Notes: a model not told the origin generated them from the sequence alone. 64,000 nucleotides of DNA from Aeromonas cavernicola (GCF_002795305.1 NZ_PGGC01000005.1:102780-166779), one strand, 5' to 3'; positions 54,053 through 64,000 are shown, numbered from the stretch's first letter. Numbers and translations: made by a program.

Positions 54053-55084
54053 TTACAGCACAAAGCGGGTGCTCTGCCTTGGGATAAGATCAAAACCGAC
54101 ATCAATAATGTCGCCTTTGTAGTCGGGGTCGCGGGCCATCTGCAACATCATGGCGGCGGTGTGGTTGGCGACGGCGTGAATATTGATATTGATGCTCGAT
54201 AAGGTGACCGGTGCCAGATAGCCACTGCTGGGAAAATCCCCAAAACCGATGATAGCGAGCTGCTCGGGCACCTTGATGCGGCGCTCGACCGTCTCCATCA
54301 GCAGGGCGGTCGCAATCATATCGTTAGAGGCGAAAATACCGTCGAGCTGGCGCTCTTTGAGCAGGGTTTTGATCAAGATCTCGCGGGCCGCAGGGTAGAC
54401 GTTTTCGCTATAGGGGATCTCCACTAGCAGCGGTGCAATCCCGGCTTGCTCCAAGGCTTGGCAAAAGCCGTTGTAACGGCTTTGGGCCCGCACGTCATCG
54501 GCAAACCGGGTGGTGAAATAGGCGATGCGCTGGCAGCCCGAGCGCAGCAGATAGGTCGCTGCATCATAACCGACCCGAATATGGTCGATGCCCACTTGGG
54601 CGGCAAAGGGGCTGGGTTCACCAATCTGCCACGCCTGGATCACCGGCGCGCCACAGTGCTCCAACATGCGGATCGTCGCATCACTGTGCTTGGCTCCCGT
54701 CAGGGCAATGGCCGCTGGCGACCATTGCAAAATGGCGCGGACTTGCTGCTCCTCTTTTTCCATGGAGTGATCGTGGGAGGCGATATAAAGCTGAAAGCCT
54801 GCATCACTGACAATATGTTCAATCTGTTGGACAAAATTGCTGAAGGTAATATTGGAAATAGAGGGCACAATAATGGCCATGGAGGAGCTGCGCCCAGCCG
54901 TAAACTGGCTGGCAATTTTATTGTGCACATACCCGAGCTCATCAATCGCCAGCTGAATTTTGCGCCCGGTTTTGTCACTGACCTTGTCTGGATGGCGAAC
55001 ATACAGTGACACGGTGGAGGGCGAGACCTTGGCCAGTGCCGCCACATCGTCCAATTTGATGGTCTGTTTACTTCTTGAAGACAC
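54053..55084 (-). CDS. LacI-family regulator, probable sulfoquinovose repressor
   Basis: 343-aa LacI/GalR regulator: helix-turn-helix KLDDVAALAKVSPSTVSLYV, hinge, then a periplasmic-binding-protein-like effector domain (SMAIIVPSISNITFSNFVQQ; GIFASNDMIATALL; LAIIGFGDFPSSGYLAPVTL). GTG 55084 is preferred because it puts the DNA-binding domain at the N-terminus; ATG 55174 would add 30 unrelated residues. LacI-type operators flank the nearby SQ promoters, which makes these the likely targets. E. coli instead uses the DeoR-type CsqR (YihW). Confidence 0.88.
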   Translation of the reverse strand: MSSRSKQTIKLDDVAALAKVSPSTVSLYVRHPDKVSDKTGRKIQLAIDELGYVHNKIASQFTAGRSSSMAIIVPSISNITFSNFVQQIEHIVSDAGFQLYIASHDHSMEKEEQQVRAILQWSPAAIALTGAKHSDATIRMLEHCGAPVIQAWQIGEPSPFAAQVGIDHIRVGYDAATYLLRSGCQRIAYFTTRFADDVRAQSRYNGFCQALEQAGIAPLLVEIPYSENVYPAAREILIKTLLKERQLDGIFASNDMIATALLMETVERRIKVPEQLAIIGFGDFPSSGYLAPVTLSSININIHAVANHTAAMMLQMARDPDYKGDIIDVGFDLIPRQSTRFVL

Positions 55085-55366
55085 GTTGTTTGGTTCCTGC
55101 GTATTTGACTGCGTAGCGGGGGGATCCGCCCTGAATGACGCAATATGGTCGAGCGTGCTAAGCCATGGCAGCACCTAATGGACTTAAGCCCGAGTTTATA
55201 AAACGTAAGGGGTAAAAAACAGGTTTATCTTGTGCCACCCTGTTGGCCAAACCGTGGCGGTGGTGTGGGTTGCTCGGTCGCCAAGGGGGCCTGTGATGGT
55301 CAATATGGCGGATGGTCACCGGCTCATCAGCGCGGTTTATCACCACTGGTCAAAGGAGAGCAGAGC

Positions 55367-55834
55367 ATGATTCGTCAAGCGAGGGAAGAGGATATAGCGG
55401 CATTGGTGCAGTTGCGCATGGCGTTGTTTTGCGAGGTGGGGGAGCTCAGTGACCCGCTGGCCGACCGCGCGTTATGGCAGGCAACGGCGGATTACTTTAG
55501 CGCCGCGCAGCGGGATGGCAGGGCGCAATCTTGGCTGGCGCAAGTGGATAATACCCTGGTGGGATGCGCTACCTTAGCGCTGTTTGTGCGGCCCCCCTAT
55601 CCTGGCAATTTAGCGGGCAAAGAGGGCTATCTGCTCAACATGTACACCTTGCCAGCTTATCGTAAACGGGGCATCGCCACCGCTCTGCTGGCGAACATGG
55701 CGAGCTATGCCAGGGCGCAGCAGCTGGGCAAGGTGTGGCTACACGCCAGCGCTGAAGGGCGGCCGCTGTATGAGCGGATGGGCTTTGTGGCTCATCCGGC
55801 CTATCTGGAGTGGTGTGTGCCCCCCTCACGTTAA
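55367..55834 (+). CDS. GNAT-family N-acetyltransferase
   Basis: 155-aa GNAT protein with LLNMYTLPAYRKRGIATALLANM as the acetyl-CoA-binding region and LYERMGFVAHPAYLEW at the end. The start at 55367 has AAAGGAGAG upstream; in-frame codons before it are unrelated. Divergent from the lacI-type gene and convergent with the moeA-type gene. Substrate unknown. Confidence 0.9.
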   Translation: MIRQAREEDIAALVQLRMALFCEVGELSDPLADRALWQATADYFSAAQRDGRAQSWLAQVDNTLVGCATLALFVRPPYPGNLAGKEGYLLNMYTLPAYRKRGIATALLANMASYARAQQLGKVWLHASAEGRPLYERMGFVAHPAYLEWCVPPSR

Positions 55835-55867
55835 GGCGCAATGGGGGGCGAGCTGCCGCGCTATCGC

Positions 55868-57658
55868 TTAGGCGAGTCGTCCTTGCAGCGGATAGATCCA
55901 GACCCGTTCGCCCACGGCGATGTTGGGCTGGGCGGGCACAATTTCGATCAGACAGTTGGCCGCGGCCATCGAGCTTAAGATACCAGATCCTTGTGCCCCT
56001 GTGGTGCGCACCCGCAGCTGACCGTTGCGGTCTTGCTGGAAGATGCCGCGCAAAAACTCGGTGCGGCCCGGTCGGCTTTTCATTTTCTCCTCGGCCAGCG
56101 CGCTCAGGCGCAGCGGTTGCCACCGCTTGCCTTGCAGGTGGGCGATAGCGGGCTCGACAAATTGCAGGAAGCAGATCATCGCCGCCACCGGATTGCCCGG
56201 CAGGCCGAAGAAGGGGATATTTCCCAACTTACCAAAGGCAAGCGGGCGGCCCGGCCGCATCTGAATGCGCCAAAAGTCGATCTGGCCAAGCTCAGCCAGC
56301 ACTTGCTTGATAAAGTCGGCATTACCCACTGATACCCCGCCTGAGCTCAGCACCAGATCGGCGTTGGCGGCGGCCTGCTCCAGCTGCTGGCGCAGGATGG
56401 TTTGGTCATCGGGAATGATGCCAAGGTCCATCACCTCGCAACCGGCGGCGCGGATAAGGGCCATCAGGGTGAAGCGGTTGCTGTCAAAGATATGACCGGG
56501 GGCGAGCGCTTCACCCGGAGCCTGCACCTCGTCACCGGTACTGAACAGCGCCACTTTCAGCGGGGTGCGCACAGTGAGACTGGCTTGACCGAGCGAGGCG
56601 GCCAACCCCAGCTGAGGGGCACCAAGGCGGGTGCCAGCTGAGATGGCGACAGCGCCTTTGGCCAGATCTTCACCGGCGAGGCGCACATTCTGCCCTGCGC
56701 GAATGGGGGCGGTGACCGTGACCCACTCACCTTCAATAAGCGTCTCTTCCCGCATCACCACGGTATCGACCCCGGGCGGCAGCGGGGCGCCGGTCATGAT
56801 CTGCACCGCTTGCCCCGTCAACACCGGTTCATGGCGCTGCTGGCCCGCCAGCACCTCTCCCACCAGTTGCCAGCGACCGGCGGCGAGATCGTCGCTGCGA
56901 AGGCCAATGCCATCCATCGCCGAGTTGGCGTGGGGCGGCACATTGATCGGGCTGACCAGATCGGCCGCCAGCACGGCGCCGTGGCAGTGGGCTAGCGCTG
57001 TGTCGCAGCGGGTTGCGCTGGGGCTAAGGCCTGCCAGAATGGCGCTGCGGGCCGCCTCGACCGAGAGAAAGCCCTTGCCTGCTTCCGGCTCCTTGCGCTG
57101 ACTGCCAGCAAGCCATTGGCAGACGAAGTCGGCGATGGCGGCAAGGTCATTGATGTCGAGCTGGGGCAGGGTAGTCTGATGTGGCTGGTCGCTAACCAGC
57201 GCGATGATGTCGCCATCTTCGGGATAGAGCAGCGGTTTGCCGATTTCGGCGCGGTGCAGCTCGATTTTTGGGAAGTGTTCATGTTTAAACCCCTCCACCA
57301 GCAGCAGATCGAGCTCTGTCTGATCGAAGCTGGCCAGCAGCTGGCGAAAGTCGGCGTCGGCCGGCTCGGTTGCGCCATCGGGTGTTTGAGGCGGGGCAGT
57401 TTCCGTCATGCGGGCATGGCGACGGCGAGAGGCCACGATCATCTGGCGGGCCCCCGCTTTGCGCAGCCGATAGCTGTCTTTGCCCGGCTGATCGATATCA
57501 AAGTCGTGGTGGGCGTGCTTGAGCACCCCGATGCGCAGGCCGCGATCCACCAGCAGAGGGATCAACTGCTCCAGCAAGGTGGTCTTGCCGGTGCCGCTCC
57601 ACGCGGCAAAGCCGAGCAGAGGCAAGGTGGGGGCCGAGGTCGTCATCGTCTGGGTCAT
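55868..57658 (-). CDS. MobB-MoeA fusion protein
   Basis: 596-aa two-domain protein for molybdenum cofactor synthesis. Residues 1-185 are MobB-like (P-loop GFAAWSGTGKTTLL; GVLKHAHHDFDID), residues about 195-596 are MoeA (NSAMDGIGL; QIMTGAPLPPGVDTVV; FSTGDEVQAPGE; SSGGVSVGNADF; FFGLPGNPVAAM). MoeA inserts molybdate (or tungstate) into adenylated molybdopterin; MobB supports guanylation by MobA, the next gene upstream. The fusion puts both steps in one chain. Confidence 0.92.
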   Translation of the reverse strand: MTQTMTTSAPTLPLLGFAAWSGTGKTTLLEQLIPLLVDRGLRIGVLKHAHHDFDIDQPGKDSYRLRKAGARQMIVASRRRHARMTETAPPQTPDGATEPADADFRQLLASFDQTELDLLLVEGFKHEHFPKIELHRAEIGKPLLYPEDGDIIALVSDQPHQTTLPQLDINDLAAIADFVCQWLAGSQRKEPEAGKGFLSVEAARSAILAGLSPSATRCDTALAHCHGAVLAADLVSPINVPPHANSAMDGIGLRSDDLAAGRWQLVGEVLAGQQRHEPVLTGQAVQIMTGAPLPPGVDTVVMREETLIEGEWVTVTAPIRAGQNVRLAGEDLAKGAVAISAGTRLGAPQLGLAASLGQASLTVRTPLKVALFSTGDEVQAPGEALAPGHIFDSNRFTLMALIRAAGCEVMDLGIIPDDQTILRQQLEQAAANADLVLSSGGVSVGNADFIKQVLAELGQIDFWRIQMRPGRPLAFGKLGNIPFFGLPGNPVAAMICFLQFVEPAIAHLQGKRWQPLRLSALAEEKMKSRPGRTEFLRGIFQQDRNGQLRVRTTGAQGSGILSSMAAANCLIEIVPAQPNIAVGERVWIYPLQGRLA

Positions 57659-58293
57659 TACGTGGCTCCTTGTCCGGTCGCAGCGTCATGCAGGCGCGCC
57701 GCAAAGGCGGCCAGCTCGTCTGGGCTATTGAGATTGATAAAGGCATCTGGCTGATCGGCAAAGCTCACCACCGCCATCTGGTGGCGGGCAAACCAGACAT
57801 CTATTTTGCGCTCCCCCTCGGCCAGTGCGGCGCACAAAGAGGGCAGCAGGGAGCGGTGCAGCAGGGCCACCACCGGTTGCAGCCAGTCGCCATCGTGGGC
57901 CACCACCAGCTCGGTCTCGCGGGTCAGGGCGGCGCGAAAGCGGCGCATCAGATCCAGCGGCAGGGCAGGGCCATCACAGGGGACAAACAGCACCCAGTCA
58001 TGCTTGGCAGCAGCCAGGCCAGCCTGCATCCCCGCCAGCGGCCCCAGATAGTGAGGGTTGTCGTCGCTGATAACGGGGGCCAGTTGCTGATAGCGGGGGT
58101 GGCTGCGGTTGGCATTGATCAGCACCTCATCCACTTGGGGCCGCACTCTGGCCAGCACGTGGTCGATCAACGGGCGGCCCGCCAATTCAACCCAGCCCTT
58201 GTCTACGCCGCCCATGCGGGTGGCGCGCCCGCCAGCCAAGATCACCGCCGATACGGCAAAGGGCTCAGAGGGGGATTCGCTTCTTAAGGTCAT
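57658..58293 (-). CDS. mobA: MobA, molybdenum cofactor guanylyltransferase
   Basis: 211-aa nucleotidyltransferase that attaches GMP to the molybdenum cofactor. Signature VILAGGRATRMGGVDKGWVEL, then LAGMQAGLAAAKHDWVLFVPCDGPAL with the metal-binding Asp. It overlaps the next gene start by one base and the tupC end by 29 bases, so the Mo/W genes are one operon. Confidence 0.94.
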   Translation of the reverse strand: MTLRSESPSEPFAVSAVILAGGRATRMGGVDKGWVELAGRPLIDHVLARVRPQVDEVLINANRSHPRYQQLAPVISDDNPHYLGPLAGMQAGLAAAKHDWVLFVPCDGPALPLDLMRRFRAALTRETELVVAHDGDWLQPVVALLHRSLLPSLCAALAEGERKIDVWFARHQMAVVSFADQPDAFINLNSPDELAAFAARLHDAATGQGAT

Positions 58294-58963
58294 GATGCTC
58301 GATGATTTTTAAAGGGGTGGTCTGTTGCAGCTGGCCACGGGCCAAGGTCCATTGCCGCTCGCATACGTCGGTCAAGCCGTTCTGTTGATGGCTGATCACC
58401 ACCAGACCGCAGCCATGTTCCCGCAGATCTTGCGCCAATGCGGCCATCAGGGCAACCGAATGTGGGTCCAGATTGGCGGTGGGCTCGTCCATCAGTAAAA
58501 AGGCCGGTTGCAGCGCCCACGCGCGGGCCATGGCTAGGCGCTGGCGCTCACCGCCCGATAGCACCGTCACGTGCTCGCGGGCTAACCCCTCCAGCTCGAC
58601 GCGGCGCAGTGCCTCGAACACCCGCGCCTCTTTTTGGGCGGTCTCTTTGCCCAGTGCCCATGCCACATTGGCATGAACGCTGCGATCAAACAGATAGGGG
58701 GTTTGGTGCAGATAGGTCACGCGGCCCGGCCCCAGCGGCCGTTGAAATAGCCGATTGAGCCACTGCTGCCAACGTCCCGGCAGGTTGGTGTGGCCACGGG
58801 TCGGGGTGATAAGGCCCGCCAAAATCTTGAGCAGGGTGGTTTTGCCCACCCCGTTGGCACCGTGCAGCCAGATAGCATCCCCCGGCGCGATGGTGAGCCG
58901 CTCAATCTCGAACAGCTGGCGCTCGCCAAAGCGCATGGTGAGTTGATGGGCGGTCAGGGCCAT
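58265..58963 (-). CDS. tupC: TupC, tungstate ABC transporter ATPase
   Basis: 232-aa ABC ATPase: Walker A LHGANGVGKTTLL, signature LSGGERQRLAMARA, Walker B AFLLMDEPTANLD, H-loop VVISHQQN. It powers the TupB permease encoded next to it. The pairing with a TupA-type binding protein identifies it as the tungstate system rather than ModC, which carries an extra C-terminal MOP domain absent here. Confidence 0.92.
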   Translation of the reverse strand: MALTAHQLTMRFGERQLFEIERLTIAPGDAIWLHGANGVGKTTLLKILAGLITPTRGHTNLPGRWQQWLNRLFQRPLGPGRVTYLHQTPYLFDRSVHANVAWALGKETAQKEARVFEALRRVELEGLAREHVTVLSGGERQRLAMARAWALQPAFLLMDEPTANLDPHSVALMAALAQDLREHGCGLVVISHQQNGLTDVCERQWTLARGQLQQTTPLKIIEHHDLKKRIPL

Positions 58964-59000
58964 GGGGTACTCCTGTGACGGGGAATGGGCGCCGCCATGG

Positions 59001-59702
59001 TCAGTGCTTCAAGTGGCTGTGACCACGACAGGCGGTCAGCAGCAGGTTGAGCAGCAGGGCGAGGGTGAGCAGCACGATGCCAAGGGCCACCCCCTGAGTG
59101 AAGGCGCCTTTTTGGGTCTCCAGCGCGATGGCGGTGGGGATATTACGGGTGAAGTGGAGGATATTACCGCCCACCATCATGGAGCAGCCCACCTCGGTAA
59201 CGATGCGGCTAAATGCCCCGATCACCGCAGCTAGCAGGCCGAAGCGGCACTCGTGCATTAGGCCAAGCAGTGCCTTGGGCCAAGAGACCCCCAAGGTGAG
59301 GGCGGTCTCCCAGGCGCGCCGGTCACTGTGCACGAACGCCGCGTGGGCCATGGTGGCGATCACCGGAAACGCGATCAGCATCTGTCCCACCACCATCGCC
59401 TGCTGGGTAAACAGCAGCTTCCAGTCGCCAAACGGGCCAGAGCGCGACAGCAACATGTAGAGCAGCAGGCCAATCACCACGGTTGGCACCGATTGCAGGG
59501 TACTGAGGCAGGAGAGCCACAGCCAGCGACCGGGCAGCGGCAGATAAGCCAAGGCAAAGCCAAGCAACAGTGCCGGCACCAATACCAGCAGCAGGGCAAT
59601 GCCGGAGACCGAAAAAGAGACCCCCACCACCTGCCACAGCGCACCGTCACCGCTCAACAGCAGGGCGAGGGCGGCCAAGGTCGTATCGAGCAGGGTCGGC
59701 AT
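59001..59702 (-). CDS. tupB: TupB, tungstate ABC transporter permease
   Basis: 233-aa permease with about five to six membrane segments and the binding-protein-dependent loop AWETALTLGVSWPKALLGLM. The motif STLQSVPTVVIGLLLYML is typical of TupB. Between tupC and tupA in a three-gene transport unit. Confidence 0.92.
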   Translation of the reverse strand: MPTLLDTTLAALALLLSGDGALWQVVGVSFSVSGIALLLVLVPALLLGFALAYLPLPGRWLWLSCLSTLQSVPTVVIGLLLYMLLSRSGPFGDWKLLFTQQAMVVGQMLIAFPVIATMAHAAFVHSDRRAWETALTLGVSWPKALLGLMHECRFGLLAAVIGAFSRIVTEVGCSMMVGGNILHFTRNIPTAIALETQKGAFTQGVALGIVLLTLALLLNLLLTACRGHSHLKH

Positions 59703-59782
59703 CAGGCCGCCTCGTTCAGGGTAGGAATGAGCAGCATCTTGGCTATCTGGTTGGGTCGTATCGGCACGATGGATGGGGTTCT

Positions 59783-60661
59783 CTACTGGGATTTAGCGGT
59801 CGGCAGGGGCTTGGCATCGGCCACAAACAGCGCTTGGCCAGCCACCTTGAACGCGCCGATCAACTGCTGACCATGGGCGGAGACTAACCAGTTTTTCAAG
59901 GCGCGAGCGCCGTCGCTGTTGAGATCGGGGTAGCGCTTAGGATTGACCAAGATCACCTGATAGGGGTTGAACAGGCGCTTATCGCCCTCCAGCAGCACAG
60001 CAAGATTCAGCTTGCTCTGATAGGCGAGCCAGGTGCCGCGGTCGGTCAGGGTGTAGCCACCGAGCTCCGAGGCCATGGTCAGGGTCGGCCCCATCCCTTG
60101 GCCGATGGACTTGTAGCCAGCAAACTCAGGGGTGACGTTGGCCGCTTGCCACAAGGTCTGCTCCTTGAGGTGAGTGCCGGACTCGTCGCCCCGGGAGATA
60201 AAGGTTTGCCCCTGCTCTTTGATCGCTTGTAGCCCCTTGGCCGCATCCTTGAGCTGACCGATCCCGGCGGGGTCTTGGCGTGGCCCTACGATCACAAAAT
60301 CGTTGTGCATCAGGGCGGCGGGCTCGATGCCAAAGCCGGCGTCGACAAACTTTTTCTCGGCAGTTGGGGCGTGGGTCATCACCAAGTCGGCGTCGCCATT
60401 TTCGCCCATCTTCAGGCTCTGGCCAGTACCGGCCGCCATCACCAGCACCGGATAACCGGTCTCTTGGGTGAATTTGGGCAGCAGCCAGCCGAGTAAACCG
60501 GACTGCTCGGTGCTGGTGGTGGTAGCAAGGCGGATCGGCGGTTTTGGGCTCGCGGCATGGCTGATGCTGCTCACTAGCGTCAGGCCGAATAATGCCAAGG
60601 CCAGCCACAACGGGCGTAGGACGGGTTGGGCGAAGCGTTGGCGTAGCGGTGTCGTGATCAT
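59783..60661 (-). CDS. tupA: TupA, tungstate-binding protein
   Basis: 292-aa periplasmic binding protein. The start at 60661 gives a normal signal peptide (cleavage near SHA); the in-frame ATG at 60775 would read through a tandem repeat and is less likely. The oxyanion-binding motif is RLATTTSTEQSGLL, the TTTS signature of TupA/WtpA-like tungstate binders; ISRGDESGTHLKE and QGMGPTLTMASE are further family blocks. It captures tungstate (possibly molybdate) for TupBC; metal choice is inferred from family. Confidence 0.9.
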   Translation of the reverse strand: MITTPLRQRFAQPVLRPLWLALALFGLTLVSSISHAASPKPPIRLATTTSTEQSGLLGWLLPKFTQETGYPVLVMAAGTGQSLKMGENGDADLVMTHAPTAEKKFVDAGFGIEPAALMHNDFVIVGPRQDPAGIGQLKDAAKGLQAIKEQGQTFISRGDESGTHLKEQTLWQAANVTPEFAGYKSIGQGMGPTLTMASELGGYTLTDRGTWLAYQSKLNLAVLLEGDKRLFNPYQVILVNPKRYPDLNSDGARALKNWLVSAHGQQLIGAFKVAGQALFVADAKPLPTAKSQ

Positions 60662-60696
60662 GGTGTGGCTGGCTCCGGCTAGTGGCAGAAGGTAAC

Positions 60697-60735
60697 AAGT
60701 AAGCAAGCGAAGTAAGCAAGCGAAGTAAGCAAGCA
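60697..60735 (-). repeat. Three tandem 13-base repeats in the tupA leader
   Basis: Three copies of AAGTAAGCAAGCG (last copy ending in A) without gaps, followed by the looser pair AAGTGCCAGCTTG and AAGGTGCCAGTTTG at 60736-60768. They lie just upstream of the tupA start. Confidence 0.85.
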
Positions 60736-60956
60736 AAGTGCCAGCTTGAAGCAAACAAGGTGCCAGTTTGCTCATTACCCTGTTATTGGCGTTTTTTGAT
60801 GTAAAAACAGCCAGTTAATTTAGTTATTTGGGTGATCGCACCGTCATTTTCAAGGTTAGTGGTGGCGAAGTGGGGTAACTCGGGACAAAATGTCTCACTG
60901 CATGTGAGTTAACGGGGGCGGTCTTCGCACCCTCTCGAATCAGAGGTATTGTTTTC

Positions 60957-62312
<1,356 letters not shown>

Positions 62313-62396
62313 CGTTATCACCCTATTGGGACGTGAGCGGTATGCCGCGTGGTTAGGCGATCTGTGGGACGGTGTAATCAACCGTTGGGGGTGGCC

Positions 62397-63698
62397 ATGC
62401 TAAGTCGGCTAGCCCAGCTTCCCCACAGGCTCAAAACCAAGGTGCGCTGGCGCCTGCTGCTGCTCACCTCGGTGCCCATCATGCTGACCTTGGTCGGGAT
62501 GATCGGGCTTACCCTCTACTGGAACCTCACCTACAGTTGGCAAAATTTGCTGACCAGTGTGCGCGGTGATCTGGGGGTGGCGCACCATGCGGTGAGTGTG
62601 CAGCAACAGCGTCAAGCGGAGCATTTGGAGCACCTGCGCGATGCCTGGACCTTTCAGCAGCGGCTGCGTGAAACGCCAACGCAGCTCGCTGAGTGGATCG
62701 CTCCACAGGCTGAGCACTATGGTCTCGACTTTTTACGGTTACGCCGTGGGGCGGCGCTCAATGAACTGACAGCTACGGCGCGCACGGCCCTCGCGGCGGG
62801 GCGTAGCATCAGTCATTTTGTGGTCTGGTCACGACCACAATTGTTGGCGGTTTCTGCTGCCTTGGCCGATCGCGCCGTGCTGGCCTTGGCCGATGCGATG
62901 CCGCCACAGAGACAGCAAGCGATCCAGCCTGCCCGCGATGAGGTGGCGGGGGATACGTTGGCAGGCAAAGAGACCCGCGCGCTGATCAGCCTGTCGCTGA
63001 CCCCGGTGTTTGACCGCGATGGCGCGCTGTGGGGGGTGCTGGAAGGGGGGGAGCTTATCAACGGCAGTACCCGGCTGGTGGATGAGATCAAAGGTCAGGT
63101 GTTTGCCAAAAACACCCTGCCAGAGGGCAGCCTTGGCACCGTTACCCTGTTTCTTGATGATCTGCGGGTCAGCACCAATGTGCCGATCAGCAGCAGCGAG
63201 CAACAAGGGCGGGCGTTGGGCACTCGGGTTTCAGGCCCCGTTCGTCAGCAGGTATTGGCGCAGGGAGAGCGATGGATCGATCGCGCTTTTGTCCACGATG
63301 CGTGGTATGTCTCCGGTTATGAGCCCCTGCTGGGGGCGGCTGGCGAGCGGCTGGGGATGCTCTACGTCGGTTTTCTTGAGTGGCCCTACATTCGCACCTA
63401 TCTCACCAATTTATTGGAGCTGGGCTCCGGCGTGGTGCTGTTGCTGCTGCTCTCGGGGTTGTTGGTCTATCGCGGCGCGCGGGATCTGTTCACCCCCATC
63501 GAGCGCATGCACAAGGTGGTGCGCCATGTGCAATATGGCAAATCCGCTAGGGTCGGGCAGCTGGGCCTTGATCCCGACCACGAGCTGGCCCAGCTGGGCC
63601 GCCAGTTTGACGCCCTGCTGGATCGGCAGGCGGCGCATCAGCAACAGATGGCGCGCAGTGCCGATGAATTGGAGCAGAAGGTGGCCGAGCGCACCCAG
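62397..63698 (+). CDS. Sensor histidine kinase, N-terminal part (broken by fold-back)
   Basis: Sensor partner of the response regulator. Visible parts: first membrane helix (about residues 18-42), a periplasmic sensing domain of about 290 residues, second membrane helix ([14 protein letters not shown]), HAMP domain, and the start of a coiled coil ([16 protein letters not shown]). At 63698 the sequence ceases to be this gene and continues as the reverse complement of a near-identical kinase, so no H-box or ATPase domain is encoded in this frame, although it stays open to the window end. The start is the ATG at 62397; no strong ribosome site is seen. Confidence 0.75.
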
Positions 63699-64000
63699 AG
63701 TCAGCTTCATCAGCTCGACGTTACCGAGGATCACCGCCAACGGGTTGTTGATCTCATGGGCCACCCCGGCCGACAGCTCACCAAGGGCCGCCAGCTTTTC
63801 ACTGATCAGCAGCTGCTGGCGGGCCTCAGTCAGCATCTGAATGTGCTCTTCCAGCTCGGCGGTCTTCTGCTTGAGGCGCTGGGTGCGCTCGGCCACCTTC
63901 TGCTCCAATTCATCGGCACTGCGCGCCATCTGTTGCTGATGCACCGCCTGCCGATCCACCAGGGCGTCAAACTCGCGGCCCAGCTCGGCCCGCTCGTGGT
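63577..64000. repeat. Inverted copy of sensor kinase sequence (fold-back)
   Basis: 63577-63698 recurs in reverse complement at 63879-64000. The inner roughly 75 bases next to the junction are identical; the outer part differs at about seven bases, five of which change amino acids (Leu/Arg, Gln/Glu, Gln/Glu, Leu/Val, Ala/Val). The spacer 63699-63878 is minus-strand kinase sequence. Confidence 0.9.
63699..64000 (-). CDS. Second sensor histidine kinase fragment on the minus strand
   Basis: Reading the minus strand from the window end gives a kinase segment: HAMP end ([17 protein letters not shown]), the same coiled coil ([16 protein letters not shown]), then a continuation missing from the plus-strand copy, [20 protein letters not shown], with the phospho-acceptor His in the H-box, and [17 protein letters not shown], where it breaks off at about 63699. 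Its N-terminus lies beyond the window. Both copies are cut at the same junction. Confidence 0.7.

Noticed and set aside
60662..60775. Longer start for TupA
   Set aside because: It would translate the tandem repeat and place two hydrophobic stretches before a normal signal peptide.

Overview
The window looks like chromosome of a gammaproteobacterium, most likely an Aeromonadales member (Aeromonas or a close relative). This is inferred from gene order and protein style: cheB-motCD-parC-parP-cheW followed directly by a complete ccm operon, mlaA, tandem DUF481 genes and a tup/mob block. No rRNA, tRNA, IS element or CRISPR array is visible. Genes cover nearly all of the sequence. The first 4.7 kb and the stretch around 38.5-39.2 kb are clearly more AT-rich than the rest, while the accessory blocks at 18-38 kb are GC-rich.

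Layout. (1) 1-5.1 kb: end of a flagellar chemotaxis operon (cheB 3' part, a MotC/MotD stator pair, ParC and ParP array-positioning proteins, CheW, a DUF2802 protein) closed by a terminator. (2) 5.3-12.4 kb: ccmABCDEFGHI, System I cytochrome c maturation. (3) 12.5-16.7 kb: MlaA lipoprotein, a MaoC-type enoyl-CoA hydratase with a possible FadR site, and two tandem DUF481 outer-membrane-type proteins. (4) 17-30.5 kb: an IclR regulator and a thirteen-gene operon built around a three-component Rieske oxygenase. It adds two SDR dehydrogenases (one with a substituted active site), an extradiol-type dioxygenase, an MFS carrier, a cupin, an alpha/beta hydrolase, an aspartate-dehydrogenase-like enzyme, an aldehyde dehydrogenase and a ThDP enzyme. 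It reads as a complete catabolic pathway for an unidentified aromatic or cyclic compound. (5) 30.7-38.1 kb: a LysR regulator and, convergent to it, a six-gene operon (biuret-hydrolase-like cysteine hydrolase, FdrA, DUF1116, carbamate kinase, a stand-alone allophanate-hydrolase-C-like domain, a CodB-like permease). It looks like a route that releases a carbamoyl group as carbamoyl phosphate and makes ATP from it. (6) 38.1-40.1 kb: an AT-rich stretch with a possible small RNA and a secreted trypsin-fold protein whose catalytic His and Asp are replaced.

(7) 40.2-55.1 kb: a sulfoquinovose (SQ) utilisation locus. A sulfoquinovosidase (YihQ type, KERWY substrate-binding set) and two GPH carriers diverge from a mirrored control region with two LacI-type operators and two CRP-like sites. 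Downstream on the minus strand lie an IlvD/Edd dehydratase, an HpcH/HpaI aldolase, an SQ mutarotase (YihR), an SMP-30 lactonase, a YihU-like reductase, an OmpL/KdgM-type porin, an SDR dehydrogenase and a TauE-type exporter. A LacI-family regulator is nearby. Together these give a sulfo-Entner-Doudoroff route: SQ glycoside to SQ, sulfogluconolactone, sulfogluconate, KDSG, then pyruvate plus sulfolactaldehyde. The last step appears to be reduction to dihydroxypropanesulfonate (YihU-like) rather than the oxidation to sulfolactate usual in this pathway.

(8) 55.4-64 kb: a GNAT acetyltransferase, a fused MobB-MoeA protein, MobA, the TupCBA tungstate transporter and an NtrC-type response regulator with its sensor kinase. 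The kinase is broken near 63.7 kb, where the sequence folds back into an inverted, slightly different copy of the same gene. This is either an inversion between paralogues or an assembly chimera.
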